DNA from: CAMDHY01 sp046156265
Lineage (GTDB): Bacteria; Pseudomonadota; Alphaproteobacteria; Rhizobiales; Segnochrobactraceae
NCBI RefSeq assembly: GCF_046156265.1
Contig: NZ_JAWDIR010000011.1
Location: forward strand, 496,001 to 560,000
DNA: 64,000 bases
Reading direction: 5' to 3'
This document shows positions 43,438-52,106 of this stretch, in pieces (the stretch's first letter is position 1; every line of letters begins with the position of its first letter). Both the position numbers and the translations under genes were made by a program. The notes beneath the pieces were generated by a model. The model was not told where the DNA came from and ran no database searches. It worked only from the letters and a program-made list of their open reading frames with translations.

Positions 43438-45107
43438 TGGACGACACCGGAGGACGGCCCGTGAACGATCGGACCGCCGCGCCGTCGCCCGCGCCGGATC
43501 GCCCCGCACAGGATCCGCGCTCGCAGGTCGGCAAGTTCGCGCCGCCGCGCGAGCGCTTCGACGTCGTCGTCATCGGCGCCGGCCCGGCCGGCGTCACCGC
43601 GGCGCTCGCGGCGGCGCGCGCCGGGCTGGCGGTGAAGCTCGTCGACGAGAACCCGGTCGCGCCCGGCCTCGTCGGCCTCGACGTGCCGCTGCTCTACGGC
43701 GGCCGCGCCGACGCTTCGATCGGTGCGCCGCAGCGGATGCTCGAGCAGATGCTCGCGACCAATCCCGACCTCGCCGAGGCCTTCGAACTCGGCATCGACG
43801 TGGCCCTCGGCACGGCCGCCTGGGGCGTCTTCGTCGAGGGCGCCGCCCTGCACGCGCTGCCGGGGCCGGTGGTCGGGCTCGCCGATGAGACGGCGGCGTG
43901 GCTCTGCGGCTTCGACCAACTCATCGTCGCCGCCGGCGCACGCGACCTCGTCTATTCCTTCGACGGTGCCGACCAGCCGGGCGTCGTCGGCGCTGTCGCG
44001 CTGGCGGCTCTGCTCGAGCGCTACGAAGCCTTCGACGGCCGCCGCCTCGTCGTGCTCGGCTCCGACGATCTGGCGCTGACGGCGGCCGAAAGCGCGCTCG
44101 CCCGTGGCCTCGCGGTGGCGGCACTGGTCGAGGTGGTGCCGGCACCGCTCGGCGAACCGTCCCGCATCGCGGCCCTGATCGAGCGCGGCGTCCGCGTCCT
44201 CACCGGCAGCGTCGTCCGGTCGGCGGTGCGCGGAGCCTTCGGCGTCGCGGGTGCCGTCGTCGCAGCCGTCGACGGGGACCGTCCAGACCAGACGATCGCC
44301 TGCGACACCCTTTGCCTCGCCGTCGGCCGAGTGCCGGTGATCGACCTCCTCGACGCCGCCGGCGTGCGGGTCGTGCTCGACGGCGCCCGCGGTGGCTTCG
44401 TGCCGGACAGCCCCGACGGTGTCACGACCTCGCTGCCGTCCGTCTTCGTCGCCGGCGACTGCGCCGGCGTCGGCCGCCGGCTCGCCACGCCGGAGGAGGC
44501 GGCGGCGCACGGCCGTCGGGCGGCCGCCGCGGTCCTCGCCGCGCGCGGAGCCACCGCGTCCGAAGGCGACGCTGCGTCCACCCCCGCACCGACGCCCGTG
44601 TACGGCGACGACCAGCTGCCGCACCGGCGCCGCTGGATGGAGGCGCTGCTCGCGACCGGGGGTACCGACGTGCTCGTCTGCCCGTGCGAGGAGGTGACGC
44701 GCGCCGAACTCGTCGGCGTGCAGCCGCCGCGCTATCTAGGCGCCGCCATCCCGGAGAACCGCTGCCGGACGCTGTCGGCGATGGCCGGGGAGGGGACGCC
44801 GAGCCACGACCAGATGAAACGCCTCACCCGCGTCACGATGGGCCCGTGCCAGGGCCGGCGCTGCCGCGAGCAGGTGGCGATGGTGATGGCGATCGGCGCC
44901 GGCGTGCCAGTGGAAGGCATTCCGCTCGCCTGCTACCGCGCGCCGGTGCGGCCGCTGCCGCTCGCGGTGCTGGCGACCCTGCCGGAGACGGCGGCCTCCG
45001 AGGAACAGTGGGACGTCTGGTTCGGCATTCCCACCCAGTGGGTCCCCTATGATGCGATCGGCACCCCGCGCGAGCAGGAGCTGATCGAGTTCACCATGCA
45101 CATGTGA
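43437..45107 (+). CDS. NAD(P)/FAD oxidoreductase with BFD-type [2Fe-2S] site (amine/opine dehydrogenase alpha subunit)
   Basis: A 556-residue flavoprotein like opine oxidase subunit A, HcnB or the hydroxyproline/sarcosine dehydrogenase alpha chains. An FAD-binding GAGPAGVTAALAAARAG lies at about residues 44-60 after an unusual Pro-rich N-terminus. A second Rossmann region (about 200-330) may hold NAD(P) or be vestigial. Near the C-terminus Cys415, Cys417, Cys471 and Cys476 (CPCEEV and GPCQGRRC) form a BFD-like [2Fe-2S] centre. It pairs with the following DAO-type subunit. The start is at ATG 43437, overlapping the upstream stop; the frame's first 40 residues have no known role. Confidence 0.85.
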   Translation: MDDTGGRPVNDRTAAPSPAPDRPAQDPRSQVGKFAPPRERFDVVVIGAGPAGVTAALAAARAGLAVKLVDENPVAPGLVGLDVPLLYGGRADASIGAPQRMLEQMLATNPDLAEAFELGIDVALGTAAWGVFVEGAALHALPGPVVGLADETAAWLCGFDQLIVAAGARDLVYSFDGADQPGVVGAVALAALLERYEAFDGRRLVVLGSDDLALTAAESALARGLAVAALVEVVPAPLGEPSRIAALIERGVRVLTGSVVRSAVRGAFGVAGAVVAAVDGDRPDQTIACDTLCLAVGRVPVIDLLDAAGVRVVLDGARGGFVPDSPDGVTTSLPSVFVAGDCAGVGRRLATPEEAAAHGRRAAAAVLAARGATASEGDAASTPAPTPVYGDDQLPHRRRWMEALLATGGTDVLVCPCEEVTRAELVGVQPPRYLGAAIPENRCRTLSAMAGEGTPSHDQMKRLTRVTMGPCQGRRCREQVAMVMAIGAGVPVEGIPLACYRAPVRPLPLAVLATLPETAASEEQWDVWFGIPTQWVPYDAIGTPREQELIEFTMHM

Positions 45108-46279
45108 GCGGCCCGATGGATGCTCCCCTCCGCGCCAGCGTGGTCGTCGTCGGCGGCGGCGTCAGCGGCCTGTCGGCCGCCTGGTGGCTCGCCCGCTCCG
45201 GCGTCGACGTCCTCGTCGTCGACAAGGGCATCGTCGGGTGGGAGGCGTCGGGCCGCAACGGCGGCGGCTGCACCCACTACAACAGCGCCCTCTTCCACGA
45301 GGAGCAGCGGCTCTGGCCGCTGATGGACGAGCTCCTCGGCTACCCGACCGAATACCGCCGCGAGCGCATCATCTTCGCCACCACCGAGCACCACCTCCAC
45401 GCCTATCTCCGCATGGGCGAGGAAGTCGGCCGCCACGGCTATGACTGGGAGGCGCTCGACGGCGACGAGGTGCGCCGGCGCGTGCCGCTTGCGGGCGACA
45501 GTGCGCTTGGCGGCATCCACCTCAAGGTCGGCGGCCACGCCAACCCGCAGCGCACCGTCCAGGCCTATGCTTGGGCCATCCAGGACCTCGGCGGCCGCAT
45601 CCTGCAGCACACGCCGGTCGTCCGGCTGGTGGCGCGGGGCGGCAAGGTGACGGGCGTCGAGACGGCCGCCGGCCTCATCGAGTGCGACCACGTCGTCGTC
45701 ACCGCCGGCCCGCAGAGCGGCCGGCTGCTCGCCACCGTCGGTGTGCGCCTGCCGGTGGCGGTCGCCCGCGCCGAGATGATCGTGACGGAGCCGTTGCCGC
45801 TGATGCCGCACGGCGGCGTCGACGGCAACGGCCTGTATGGCCGCCAGACGCTCCGCGGCAACCTCGCCTATGGCGGCGGGCCGCACGAGTGGATCGACCT
45901 GCCGGCCGACGGTGCACCGCTGTCACGGCCGACGTCGCCGCTCGCCGCCCATCTCGCCCGCCGTCTCGCCGAGCTCCTGCCGAAGGCGGCGCACGTCCGC
46001 GTCATCCGCTCCTGGGCCGGGCTCATCGAGAACACGCCCGACGGCCGGCCGGTGATCGACCGGCTGTCGTCGCCGGAAAACCTCACGGTCTGCACGATGT
46101 CGGCGGTCGGCTTCGGGCTGTCGCCGGCGACCGGCCACGCCATCCGCGACCTCGTCGTCGACGGGCGCTGCTCGTTCACCGACCTCGACAAGTACCGGCT
46201 CGACCGCTTCGACGCAGTGCCCGACGGCTGGGCCGCCGACAAAGGCTGGGTCGCGGCCGCGCGCGCCGCCGCCGCCTGA
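45104..46279 (+). CDS. FAD-dependent DAO-type oxidoreductase (amine dehydrogenase beta subunit)
   Basis: A 391-residue flavoprotein of the glycine oxidase/DAO family. The dinucleotide loop is VVVVGGGVSGLSAAWWLA at the N-terminus, followed by GWEASGRNGGGCTHYN, the usual FAD-phosphate region, and a C-terminal RSWAGLIENTPDGRPVI with a flavin-contacting AVGFGLSPATG. Paired with a BFD-containing alpha subunit it resembles OoxAB/SoxB-type heterodimers that oxidise C-N bonds of secondary amines, yielding an imine and reducing the partner's cluster. Its GTG (45104) lies inside the alpha-subunit stop; ATG 45116 is an alternative. Confidence 0.85.
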   Translation: MSGPMDAPLRASVVVVGGGVSGLSAAWWLARSGVDVLVVDKGIVGWEASGRNGGGCTHYNSALFHEEQRLWPLMDELLGYPTEYRRERIIFATTEHHLHAYLRMGEEVGRHGYDWEALDGDEVRRRVPLAGDSALGGIHLKVGGHANPQRTVQAYAWAIQDLGGRILQHTPVVRLVARGGKVTGVETAAGLIECDHVVVTAGPQSGRLLATVGVRLPVAVARAEMIVTEPLPLMPHGGVDGNGLYGRQTLRGNLAYGGGPHEWIDLPADGAPLSRPTSPLAAHLARRLAELLPKAAHVRVIRSWAGLIENTPDGRPVIDRLSSPENLTVCTMSAVGFGLSPATGHAIRDLVVDGRCSFTDLDKYRLDRFDAVPDGWAADKGWVAAARAAAA

Positions 46280-46322
46280 CCGGCCCGCCACTTCTCCGTT
46301 CCGTTCGCGTCGAAGGTCCCGC

Positions 46323-47408
46323 ATGCACAAGGGCAAGATTCTCGTCGTCGGCGCCGGCATCGCCGGCCTCTCCACCGCCTGGGGGCTGGTGCGGCGCGGC
46401 TTCGCGGTGGAGGTGTTCGACCAGGGGCCGATCCCCAACCCCAAGGCGACGTCGCACGACGAGCACCGCATCACCCGCCACGCCTACGGCGAGATGCACC
46501 GCTACGCCCGGCTGATGCCCGACTGCTTCCGCCTCTACGAGCGGCTGTGGGCCGACATCGGCGCCTGCCACCTGACGCCGCTGCCTTCGATCGTGCTGGA
46601 GCGCGAGCCGACGCCGTGGATCGGTGCCTCGATCGTCGACCTCGAGGCGATGGGCATCCCGTGGCGCGAGGTGCCGGTCGGCGAAATCGCGGCGCGCTAC
46701 CCGATGATCAACACCGGCGGCCTGACGCGCGCCGTCGAGTTCGGTGGCGCCGGCGTGCTGTTCCCGATCCGCATCCTCACCGACCTCGTCGTCCACCTCG
46801 CGGGGCAGGGGGTGGTCTTCCACGCGCTGACGAAGGTGGAGGCGGTCGATCCGGAGGCGGGCACGGTCACCGTCGCCGGCGGCAAGGTCTTCACGGGCGA
46901 CCAGATCGTCGTCGCGGCCGGCGCCTGGGCGGACCGGCTCGTGCCGGAGATCCGCGGCCGCGCCGTGCCGTCGCGCCAGGCGGTGCTCTTCCTCGCCCCG
47001 CCGACGGATCTCGCGGCCGCGTGGGCGGCGGCGCCGATCTTCCTCGATCTCGGACTTGAGAGCGGCACCTATACGCTACCGCCGCGGCCGGGCACGCGGT
47101 TGAAGGTCGGTGACCACACCTTCACCCGTTCCGGCGACGCCGACGGCGACCGGGCGGCGACGGACGCCGACGTGGCGCGGCTCATGTCGGCCGCCGATCT
47201 CGCCTTCACCGGCTTCGACCGCTACACGATCCTCGAGCGCAAGGCCTGCTTCTACACGGTGACGGAGGACGAGAGCTTTGTCGTCGGGCCGATCGGGGCC
47301 AAGGCCTCGGTGATCTCCGCCTGCTCCGGCCACGGCTTCAAGCTCGCCCCGCTGATCGGCGACCTGGTGGCGGAGGGCATCGCGACGGGAGTGGCGTACC
47401 GGCATTGA
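46323..47408 (+). CDS. Monomeric sarcosine oxidase-like flavoenzyme
   Basis: A 361-residue oxidase close to monomeric sarcosine oxidase and N-methyltryptophan oxidase. It has the FAD motif VVGAGIAGLSTAW, the DEHRITRHAYGE segment equivalent to the catalytic RIIRHAYGE region of MSOX, Cys309 in KACFYTVTEDE where MSOX carries its covalent flavin link, and SGHGFKLAPLIGDL at the C-terminus. It probably oxidises an N-methyl secondary amine to formaldehyde, peroxide and the amino acid. It is the last gene of the operon, 43 bases after the DAO-type gene. Confidence 0.87.
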   Translation: MHKGKILVVGAGIAGLSTAWGLVRRGFAVEVFDQGPIPNPKATSHDEHRITRHAYGEMHRYARLMPDCFRLYERLWADIGACHLTPLPSIVLEREPTPWIGASIVDLEAMGIPWREVPVGEIAARYPMINTGGLTRAVEFGGAGVLFPIRILTDLVVHLAGQGVVFHALTKVEAVDPEAGTVTVAGGKVFTGDQIVVAAGAWADRLVPEIRGRAVPSRQAVLFLAPPTDLAAAWAAAPIFLDLGLESGTYTLPPRPGTRLKVGDHTFTRSGDADGDRAATDADVARLMSAADLAFTGFDRYTILERKACFYTVTEDESFVVGPIGAKASVISACSGHGFKLAPLIGDLVAEGIATGVAYRH

Positions 47409-47492
47409 GGGTGGGGCGCCTCAGTGCAGTGAGGCGGGGCGTCCCTCTCGAGCGTCGAGGACGGCGCGCGCCAGAAGAGCTTTGAGGGTGGA

Positions 47493-47734
47493 TTGACGGG
47501 CCCCACCCTGGCCGCTGCGCGGCCTGTCCCTCCCCCTGGCAGGGGAGGGACGAGCAGTCGCCGACCGCCTGCCTACGCCGACCGCCTGCCCCGCCACGTT
47601 CCTGCCCGCCACATGCCTGCCCCGCCGGATGGCGACCACGCCAAAGGTTGGATCGCGAGCTGCGCCGCGGGCCCGTCCCTCCCCTGCCAAGGGGAGGACA
47701 GAGCGCCGGAGGCGCTCAGGGTGGGGGCCGTCAA
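47493..47734. repeat. REP-like inverted repeat pair with conserved internal stems
   Basis: Arms at 47493-47550 and 47676-47734 are imperfect inverted copies of each other. Each contains two small hairpins. The first reads GGCCGC-TGC-GCGGCC (47510-47524) in one arm and AGCGCC-GGA-GGCGCT (47702-47716) in the other: sequence differs but pairing is kept. The second is a TCCCTCCCC-type stem around a GGCA-type loop. The 47409-47747 gap between the sarcosine oxidase-like gene and the convergent PhnD-like gene holds only this element; no gene is apparent. Confidence 0.75.
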
Positions 47735-47747
47735 TCCGAGCGCGACC

Positions 47748-48569
47748 TCATGAAAGTTCCCGGTACCCCCGCGCCGCTGCCTCGGCCGCGTATCTGGCGA
47801 GCACGCCGTAGTCCTCGTCCCCCAGCACCTCGATCCCGACGAGCCCGAGCGTCTCTCGCGACTCTGCCAGCGCCGGATCGGCGACCACATCGGCCAGCGC
47901 CTGCCGCAGCACCGCTACCTCACCGTCCGTCGCCGCGCCCCGCGTGATCAACGGCAATCCCGGACCGCCGGGCGTCTCGCAGAGCACACGCACGCCGGCG
48001 ACCTCCTCCGGCGCGTGCGCCGAGAGGAGCCCGAAGGTCACGCTGTCGATCGCCGCCACATCCGTCCGGCCCGTTGCCACGGCTCCGAGGCTCTCGCGGT
48101 GGCCGCCGGCCAGCGTCACGGACGAGAAAAACCGGCCGTCGACGGCGAGCGGCGCGACCAGCGCGGCAAGCAAGTTGGCGCCGGAATTGCTGCCGGGGTC
48201 GTTAATTGCTGCGCGGGCCCCGCGCAGGTCGGCGACATGGGCGAACGAGGCGCCGGCCGCCACCACGACGACGCTCCGCCGCTCAGCCCCCGTGCCGCCC
48301 GGGAAGCCATAGACCGGAGTGGCCACCAGCCGCACCCGGCCCCGGAGGTGGTGCACATAGGGAAAGCCGCAGGTCTGCGCCAGCAACAGGCGCGGATGGA
48401 GCCATGGGTCGGCATAGGAGCCGCCGCGCGTCAGCCTGTCCGGCACGCCGTCGAGCCCCGCGGCGCGGAGGCGGTCGCGCAGCCCCGCCCACAGCGCGTC
48501 ATTCGCGGCGGCGACGGCGGCCGGCGCGTCGTACATGGCAAGCGCGGCGATACGCGCTGGCGCACTCAT
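47748..48569 (-). CDS. PhnD/SsuA-type substrate-binding-like protein without signal peptide
   Basis: A 273-residue protein with the periplasmic binding fold of PhnD-like proteins: RIAALAMYDAP at the start, ADPWLHPRLLLAQTCGFPY, DLRGARAAINDPGSNSG and RTDVAAIDSVTFGLL are typical. There is no signal peptide or lipobox, and no transporter genes are nearby. A cytoplasmic sensor or enzyme-like role is possible; many relatives are annotated 'phosphate/phosphonate ABC transporter' without proof. It has no visible link to the phosphonate operon at 50977 beyond proximity. Confidence 0.75.
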   Translation of the reverse strand: MSAPARIAALAMYDAPAAVAAANDALWAGLRDRLRAAGLDGVPDRLTRGGSYADPWLHPRLLLAQTCGFPYVHHLRGRVRLVATPVYGFPGGTGAERRSVVVVAAGASFAHVADLRGARAAINDPGSNSGANLLAALVAPLAVDGRFFSSVTLAGGHRESLGAVATGRTDVAAIDSVTFGLLSAHAPEEVAGVRVLCETPGGPGLPLITRGAATDGEVAVLRQALADVVADPALAESRETLGLVGIEVLGDEDYGVLARYAAEAAARGYRELS

Positions 48570-48662
48570 CGGATGCTCCGGCAGTGGAGAGAGATCGGAC
48601 GCCGCTGCGCGATGCCGTCGGCCGGCTCTCGCACGGCCCACCTAGCCGGCGCGCCGCCGCCC

Positions 48663-49583
48663 TCAGCCGGCGCGGGGGTGCAGCGGGTCGTCGTGCTCGG
48701 CGACGAGGTAGCGGCGGGCGATATCACGGTAGCCGTCGTACACCAGCCCGCCGTTGCGCGCGACGAGTTGCTCGCGCGAAGCCCGGTAGAGCGCCGGCAG
48801 CCGGTACCACGCCACCGCCGGGCGGACGTGGTGGAGGACGTGCAGGTTGTTGTTGAGATAGAGCAGTCCGAGCAGGCCGCCGTTCTCGACGATCGCGGTG
48901 CGCTTCTCCGGCTGGTCGGCAAAGCGGTGTTCCGCGAACGAGCGCAGCCGGGTGAGCGCCGTGCCGGCATAGACGAAGCCGACGAGATAGAGCCAGAGCG
49001 GCATCCCGCAGATCGCCACCACCCAGACGAGCACCGCGGCGACGCCGACGAGGTGCCACGCCCAGATCGCCCGCCGGCCGGGCTCGCCGGCGATGACGCG
49101 CTTCACCTCGTCGGCGAGGAAGAAGCCGATCATGATCGCCGGACCGATGGTGAGCCGGCCGATCAGCGTCATGTTGAACCGCATGATGAGCCGAACCGGG
49201 GTCGGCATCCGCGCCCACATCGCCGGTGTGAAGTAGGCCGATTCCGGGTCTTCCAGCGGGTCGGTCAGGTGCTCGTCGCGGTGGTGGCGCAGGTGCTGCA
49301 GCCGGTACACCGGATAGGGCAGCCAGAGCGACAGCGGCGGCCAGGCGAGGGCGGTGTTGAGGGTGCGGTTCAGCGTCGGGTGGCCGTGCATCGCCTCGTG
49401 CTGCAGCGAGGACTGCCAGGCGACGAACCAGGCCCCGAGCGGCACCAGCAGCCACAGCGGCAGCGCCTCCCAGAAGACGGTGAGAAGGAGCCAGGCACCA
49501 TAGATGGCGACGGCGACACCGACCGTCGGCCACTCGACGGCAGGACGGCGCGAACGCCGGGCAGCGCTCTTGGACATGTCCAT
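48663..49583 (-). CDS. Membrane fatty acid desaturase
   Basis: A 306-residue integral membrane diiron enzyme. The three histidine boxes are HEAMHG, HLRHHRDEH and HVLHH, with an extra SFAEHRF. Four hydrophobic segments bracket them. Enzymes of this group introduce double bonds, hydroxyls or act on carotenoids/sphingolipids; no redox partner is adjacent. ATG at 49583 is chosen, with ATG 49577 two codons later equally possible. It lies 93 bases upstream of the PhnD-like gene. Confidence 0.85.
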   Translation of the reverse strand: MDMSKSAARRSRRPAVEWPTVGVAVAIYGAWLLLTVFWEALPLWLLVPLGAWFVAWQSSLQHEAMHGHPTLNRTLNTALAWPPLSLWLPYPVYRLQHLRHHRDEHLTDPLEDPESAYFTPAMWARMPTPVRLIMRFNMTLIGRLTIGPAIMIGFFLADEVKRVIAGEPGRRAIWAWHLVGVAAVLVWVVAICGMPLWLYLVGFVYAGTALTRLRSFAEHRFADQPEKRTAIVENGGLLGLLYLNNNLHVLHHVRPAVAWYRLPALYRASREQLVARNGGLVYDGYRDIARRYLVAEHDDPLHPRAG

Positions 49584-49764
49584 GTGATTTTCGATTTCCC
49601 CTGCCGCCAGCTTGCAGAGCCGCACGGCCGGCGCAAGGGGGAGGGGCCGCGGCGCGGCGAAATCGCTTGAGTGTTGCAGGTCTGTGGCAGCGGGCCGGCT
49701 GCCCGCTCGCCCGCCGGACTCGGTTCGCGCCTCGCCGGCGGCGGTGCGGCCGTCACCCGACGGG

Positions 49765-50430
49765 TCAGGACGGCGGATCGGCCCGACGGCGCGTCGTGAT
49801 GATCGGTTCCCCCATGACGCCGAAGCGGATGTGGAACTTCATCGCCGCCGCCCTGACCGCAAAGGCGAGGGCAAAGGCCGCGAAGGCGGCGACCTGCGGG
49901 GCCAGGAGATGGCCCGCCAGAAGCACGTAGGCGGCCGCACCGACGAGGGCGGCGGTGGCATAGAGGTCGCTGCTCAGGATCATCGGCCGGGTCTGGGTCA
50001 GGAGATCGCGGATCAGGCCACCGCCGGTGGCCGTCACCATGCCGAGGAACGCCGCCGTCACCGCCGATGCCCCGGCCGCCAGTGCGATATGTGCGCCGAC
50101 CACGGCGAAGGCGGAAAGCCCGATGGCGTCTGCCCAGGCGGCTGCGTCCTCGCGGCCGCCGGGCACGCCGCGGATGAAGTAGGCGGCGAAGGCCGTCGCC
50201 GCGCAGAGGACGAGCTCGAGCGGATTGTGGACCCACCAGACCGGGTTGCCGAGCAGCACGTCGCGCAGCGTGCCGCCGCCGATCCCGGTGACGATCCCGA
50301 TCAGCACGATCCCAAGAAGGTCCATGCGGTGCCGTCCGGCGACGACGGCACCGCTGAAGGCGAAGACCATGTCCCCGAAATACATCAGGGCAATCAGGAC
50401 GATCGGCAGGGCGCTGCTGTCCGTCACCAC
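49765..50430 (-). CDS. TRIC-like cation channel family protein (YadS/UPF0126)
   Basis: A 221-residue membrane protein with about seven helices in two homologous halves. Each half carries a Gly-rich motif: GIVTGIGGGTLRDVLLG and GMVTATGGGLIRDLLT, the signature of the prokaryotic TRIC/YadS family, which form homotrimeric cation channels. Start GTG at 50430. No operon partner; the next gene upstream on the plus strand is the phosphonate operon. The physiological ion is unknown. Confidence 0.88.
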   Translation of the reverse strand: MVTDSSALPIVLIALMYFGDMVFAFSGAVVAGRHRMDLLGIVLIGIVTGIGGGTLRDVLLGNPVWWVHNPLELVLCAATAFAAYFIRGVPGGREDAAAWADAIGLSAFAVVGAHIALAAGASAVTAAFLGMVTATGGGLIRDLLTQTRPMILSSDLYATAALVGAAAYVLLAGHLLAPQVAAFAAFALAFAVRAAAMKFHIRFGVMGEPIITTRRRADPPS

Positions 50431-50779
50431 GGCGGGACCTCCGGTCCAGCGGCCAGCCGGGGCCGCGACGAAACACGTTCGACCACGGCCGGGACCCGGC
50501 AGCCACCCGTGACCGCGTCGGCGCCGGTTCGGCCCGGTCAGCGCGCATCTTTCACAGGACTTCCGTCGAGACCACCCCCCGGGGCGCTGGACAGGATGCG
50601 CGGGATGTCCGCCGGGACAAGCGCCGGCTCTCCTGCCGCGCCGTCGCGGGCCGGGTCACCCCGCCATCTCGGCCGCCGGCCGATGGCGGTGTGGCAAGCC
50701 ATCCGTGACGCCGCCGCACGGACGGCCGGTCTCGGCCATCCCCCTGCTCTCGCCGTGGGGCTGCCGCGGCCGAGTCCGA

Positions 50780-50808
50780 CCGTGACAGAACCGTCATCCA
50801 GGCTTCAT
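50780..50808 (+). promoter_or_regulatory. Pho-box-like site before the phosphonate operon
   Basis: CCGTCAT (50791-50797) and GCTTCAT (50802-50808) lie 11 bp apart, preceded at the same phase by CCGTGAC (50780-50786). Against the PhoB half-site CTGTCAT they match 6, 4 and 4 of 7 positions. The 11-bp period and 4-bp gaps fit PhoB binding, and phosphonate genes are classic Pho regulon members. No strong promoter boxes are evident, as usual for PhoB-activated genes. Confidence 0.4.
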
Positions 50809-50920
50809 CTACCGATGCTATCCGACGAGTGGCGCCGTATTGGTTTATTCGTTGTGGCTGCCGGTCGAAATAGTCTTGATCAGTCGGACTTGTCTCGACG
50901 TTGTTCCTCGCCATCAGAAG

Positions 50921-50945
50921 CAAACCCGTAGAGATCACGGGTTTG
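50921..50945 (+). promoter_or_regulatory. Leader hairpin upstream of the phosphonate binding protein gene
   Basis: A perfect 9-bp stem (CAAACCCGT at 50921-50929 with ACGGGTTTG at 50937-50945) encloses a 7-nt loop, ending 31 bases before the ATG at 50977. It could be an operator palindrome or an mRNA stem. There is no T tract, so termination is unlikely. Confidence 0.5.
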
Positions 50946-50976
50946 CCGTCCGACGTCTTGCATCGCAGGAAGCCAC

Positions 50977-51999
50977 ATGCGCACGCACATTCTGACATCC
51001 GCAGCCGCCGTCATTCTTGCCGCATCGGCCGTCGGTCCGGCCATTTCGGCCACCGAGGTGCTTGTCTACACGGCGATCGAGGCCGATCAGCTGAAGGCCT
51101 ACGAGGCCGCGCTCGAGGCGGCGCATCCGGACGTCGACGTGCGGTTCGTCCGCGACTCGACCGGCATCGTCACCGCCAAGCTGCTCGCCGAGAAGGCGAA
51201 CCCGCGCGCCGACGTCGTCATGGGCCTCGCCGCCACCTCGCTGATGCTGCTGGAGAAAGAGGGCATGCTGATGCCCTACGCGCCGGTCGGTCTCGAGGCC
51301 GTGAAGCCGACGATGCGCGATCCGGCGAACCCGCCGGCGTGGGTCGGCATGGACGTCTGGGCCTCAGCCGTCTGCTTCAACACCGTCGAAGCCGAGAAGC
51401 GCGAGCTGAAGGTGCCGACCTCCTGGGCCGACCTCACCGACCCGGCCTACCAGGGCCAGATCACCATGCCGAACCCGGCCTCCTCGGGCACCGGCTACCT
51501 GATGGTCTCGGCCTGGCTGCAGCTCTTCGGCGAAGAGAAGGGCTGGGCCTTCATGGACGCCCTCGACAAGAACGTCGCGAGCTACACCCACTCCGGCTCG
51601 AAGCCCTGCCGCCAGGCGGGCGCCGGCGAGTACGTCGTCGGCCTCTCGTTCGAGTATCGCGCCAACAAGACGAAGAAGGACGGCGCGCCGATCGACATCG
51701 TGCTCCCCTCCGAGGGTCTCGGCTGGGACATGGAGGCGACCGCCGTCATGGCGACGACGAAGCATCCGGAAGCCGCCAAGAAGGTCGCCGACTGGGCCGT
51801 GACGCCGGAGGCGAACAAGCTCTACGCCCAGAGCTACGCCATCGTCGCGCTGCCGGGCATCGCCGAGAAGCTCGAGTACATGCCGGGCGACGTCGAGGCG
51901 ATGCTGATCAAGACCGACTTCGCCTGGGCGGCCGAGAACCGCGAGCGCATCCTCGCCGAGTGGACGAAGCGCTACGACGGCAAGTCCGAGCCGAAGTGA
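50977..51999 (+). CDS. phnS: 2-Aminoethylphosphonate-type ABC transporter, substrate-binding protein
   Basis: A 340-residue periplasmic binding protein of the Fe(III)/aminoethylphosphonate family. Signal peptide to about residue 25 (GPAISA), then TEVLVYTAIEADQLKAYE at the start of the mature protein, followed by DVVMGLAATSLMLLEKEG and TMPNPASSGTGYLMVSAW, which includes the phosphonate-contacting SSGTG loop. Two mature cysteines (AVCFN and KPCRQ) may pair. The assignment to aminoethylphosphonate rather than iron rests on phnX three genes downstream. First gene of a five-gene operon. Confidence 0.88.
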   Translation: MRTHILTSAAAVILAASAVGPAISATEVLVYTAIEADQLKAYEAALEAAHPDVDVRFVRDSTGIVTAKLLAEKANPRADVVMGLAATSLMLLEKEGMLMPYAPVGLEAVKPTMRDPANPPAWVGMDVWASAVCFNTVEAEKRELKVPTSWADLTDPAYQGQITMPNPASSGTGYLMVSAWLQLFGEEKGWAFMDALDKNVASYTHSGSKPCRQAGAGEYVVGLSFEYRANKTKKDGAPIDIVLPSEGLGWDMEATAVMATTKHPEAAKKVADWAVTPEANKLYAQSYAIVALPGIAEKLEYMPGDVEAMLIKTDFAWAAENRERILAEWTKRYDGKSEPK

Positions 52000-52106
52000 T
52001 CGCGCCGCAAGGCTGATCGCAGCGCCGCAAGCGCTGCGTGCACCCTCACGACCGGCCGGGTTCTCCGGCCGGTCGATGCTTTCGGAGCCTGCCGGAGGTC
52101 GCCGCC

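Larger units (their letters stand above)
50431..50976 (+). promoter_or_regulatory. Upstream region of the aminoethylphosphonate operon
   Basis: Gene-free stretch between two divergent genes. Its first 330 bases are GC-rich and show nothing. From about 50780 it is AT-richer and holds a Pho-box-like site (50780-50808) and a leader hairpin (50921-50945), annotated separately. No other gene, riboswitch or repeat is visible. Confidence 0.5.
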
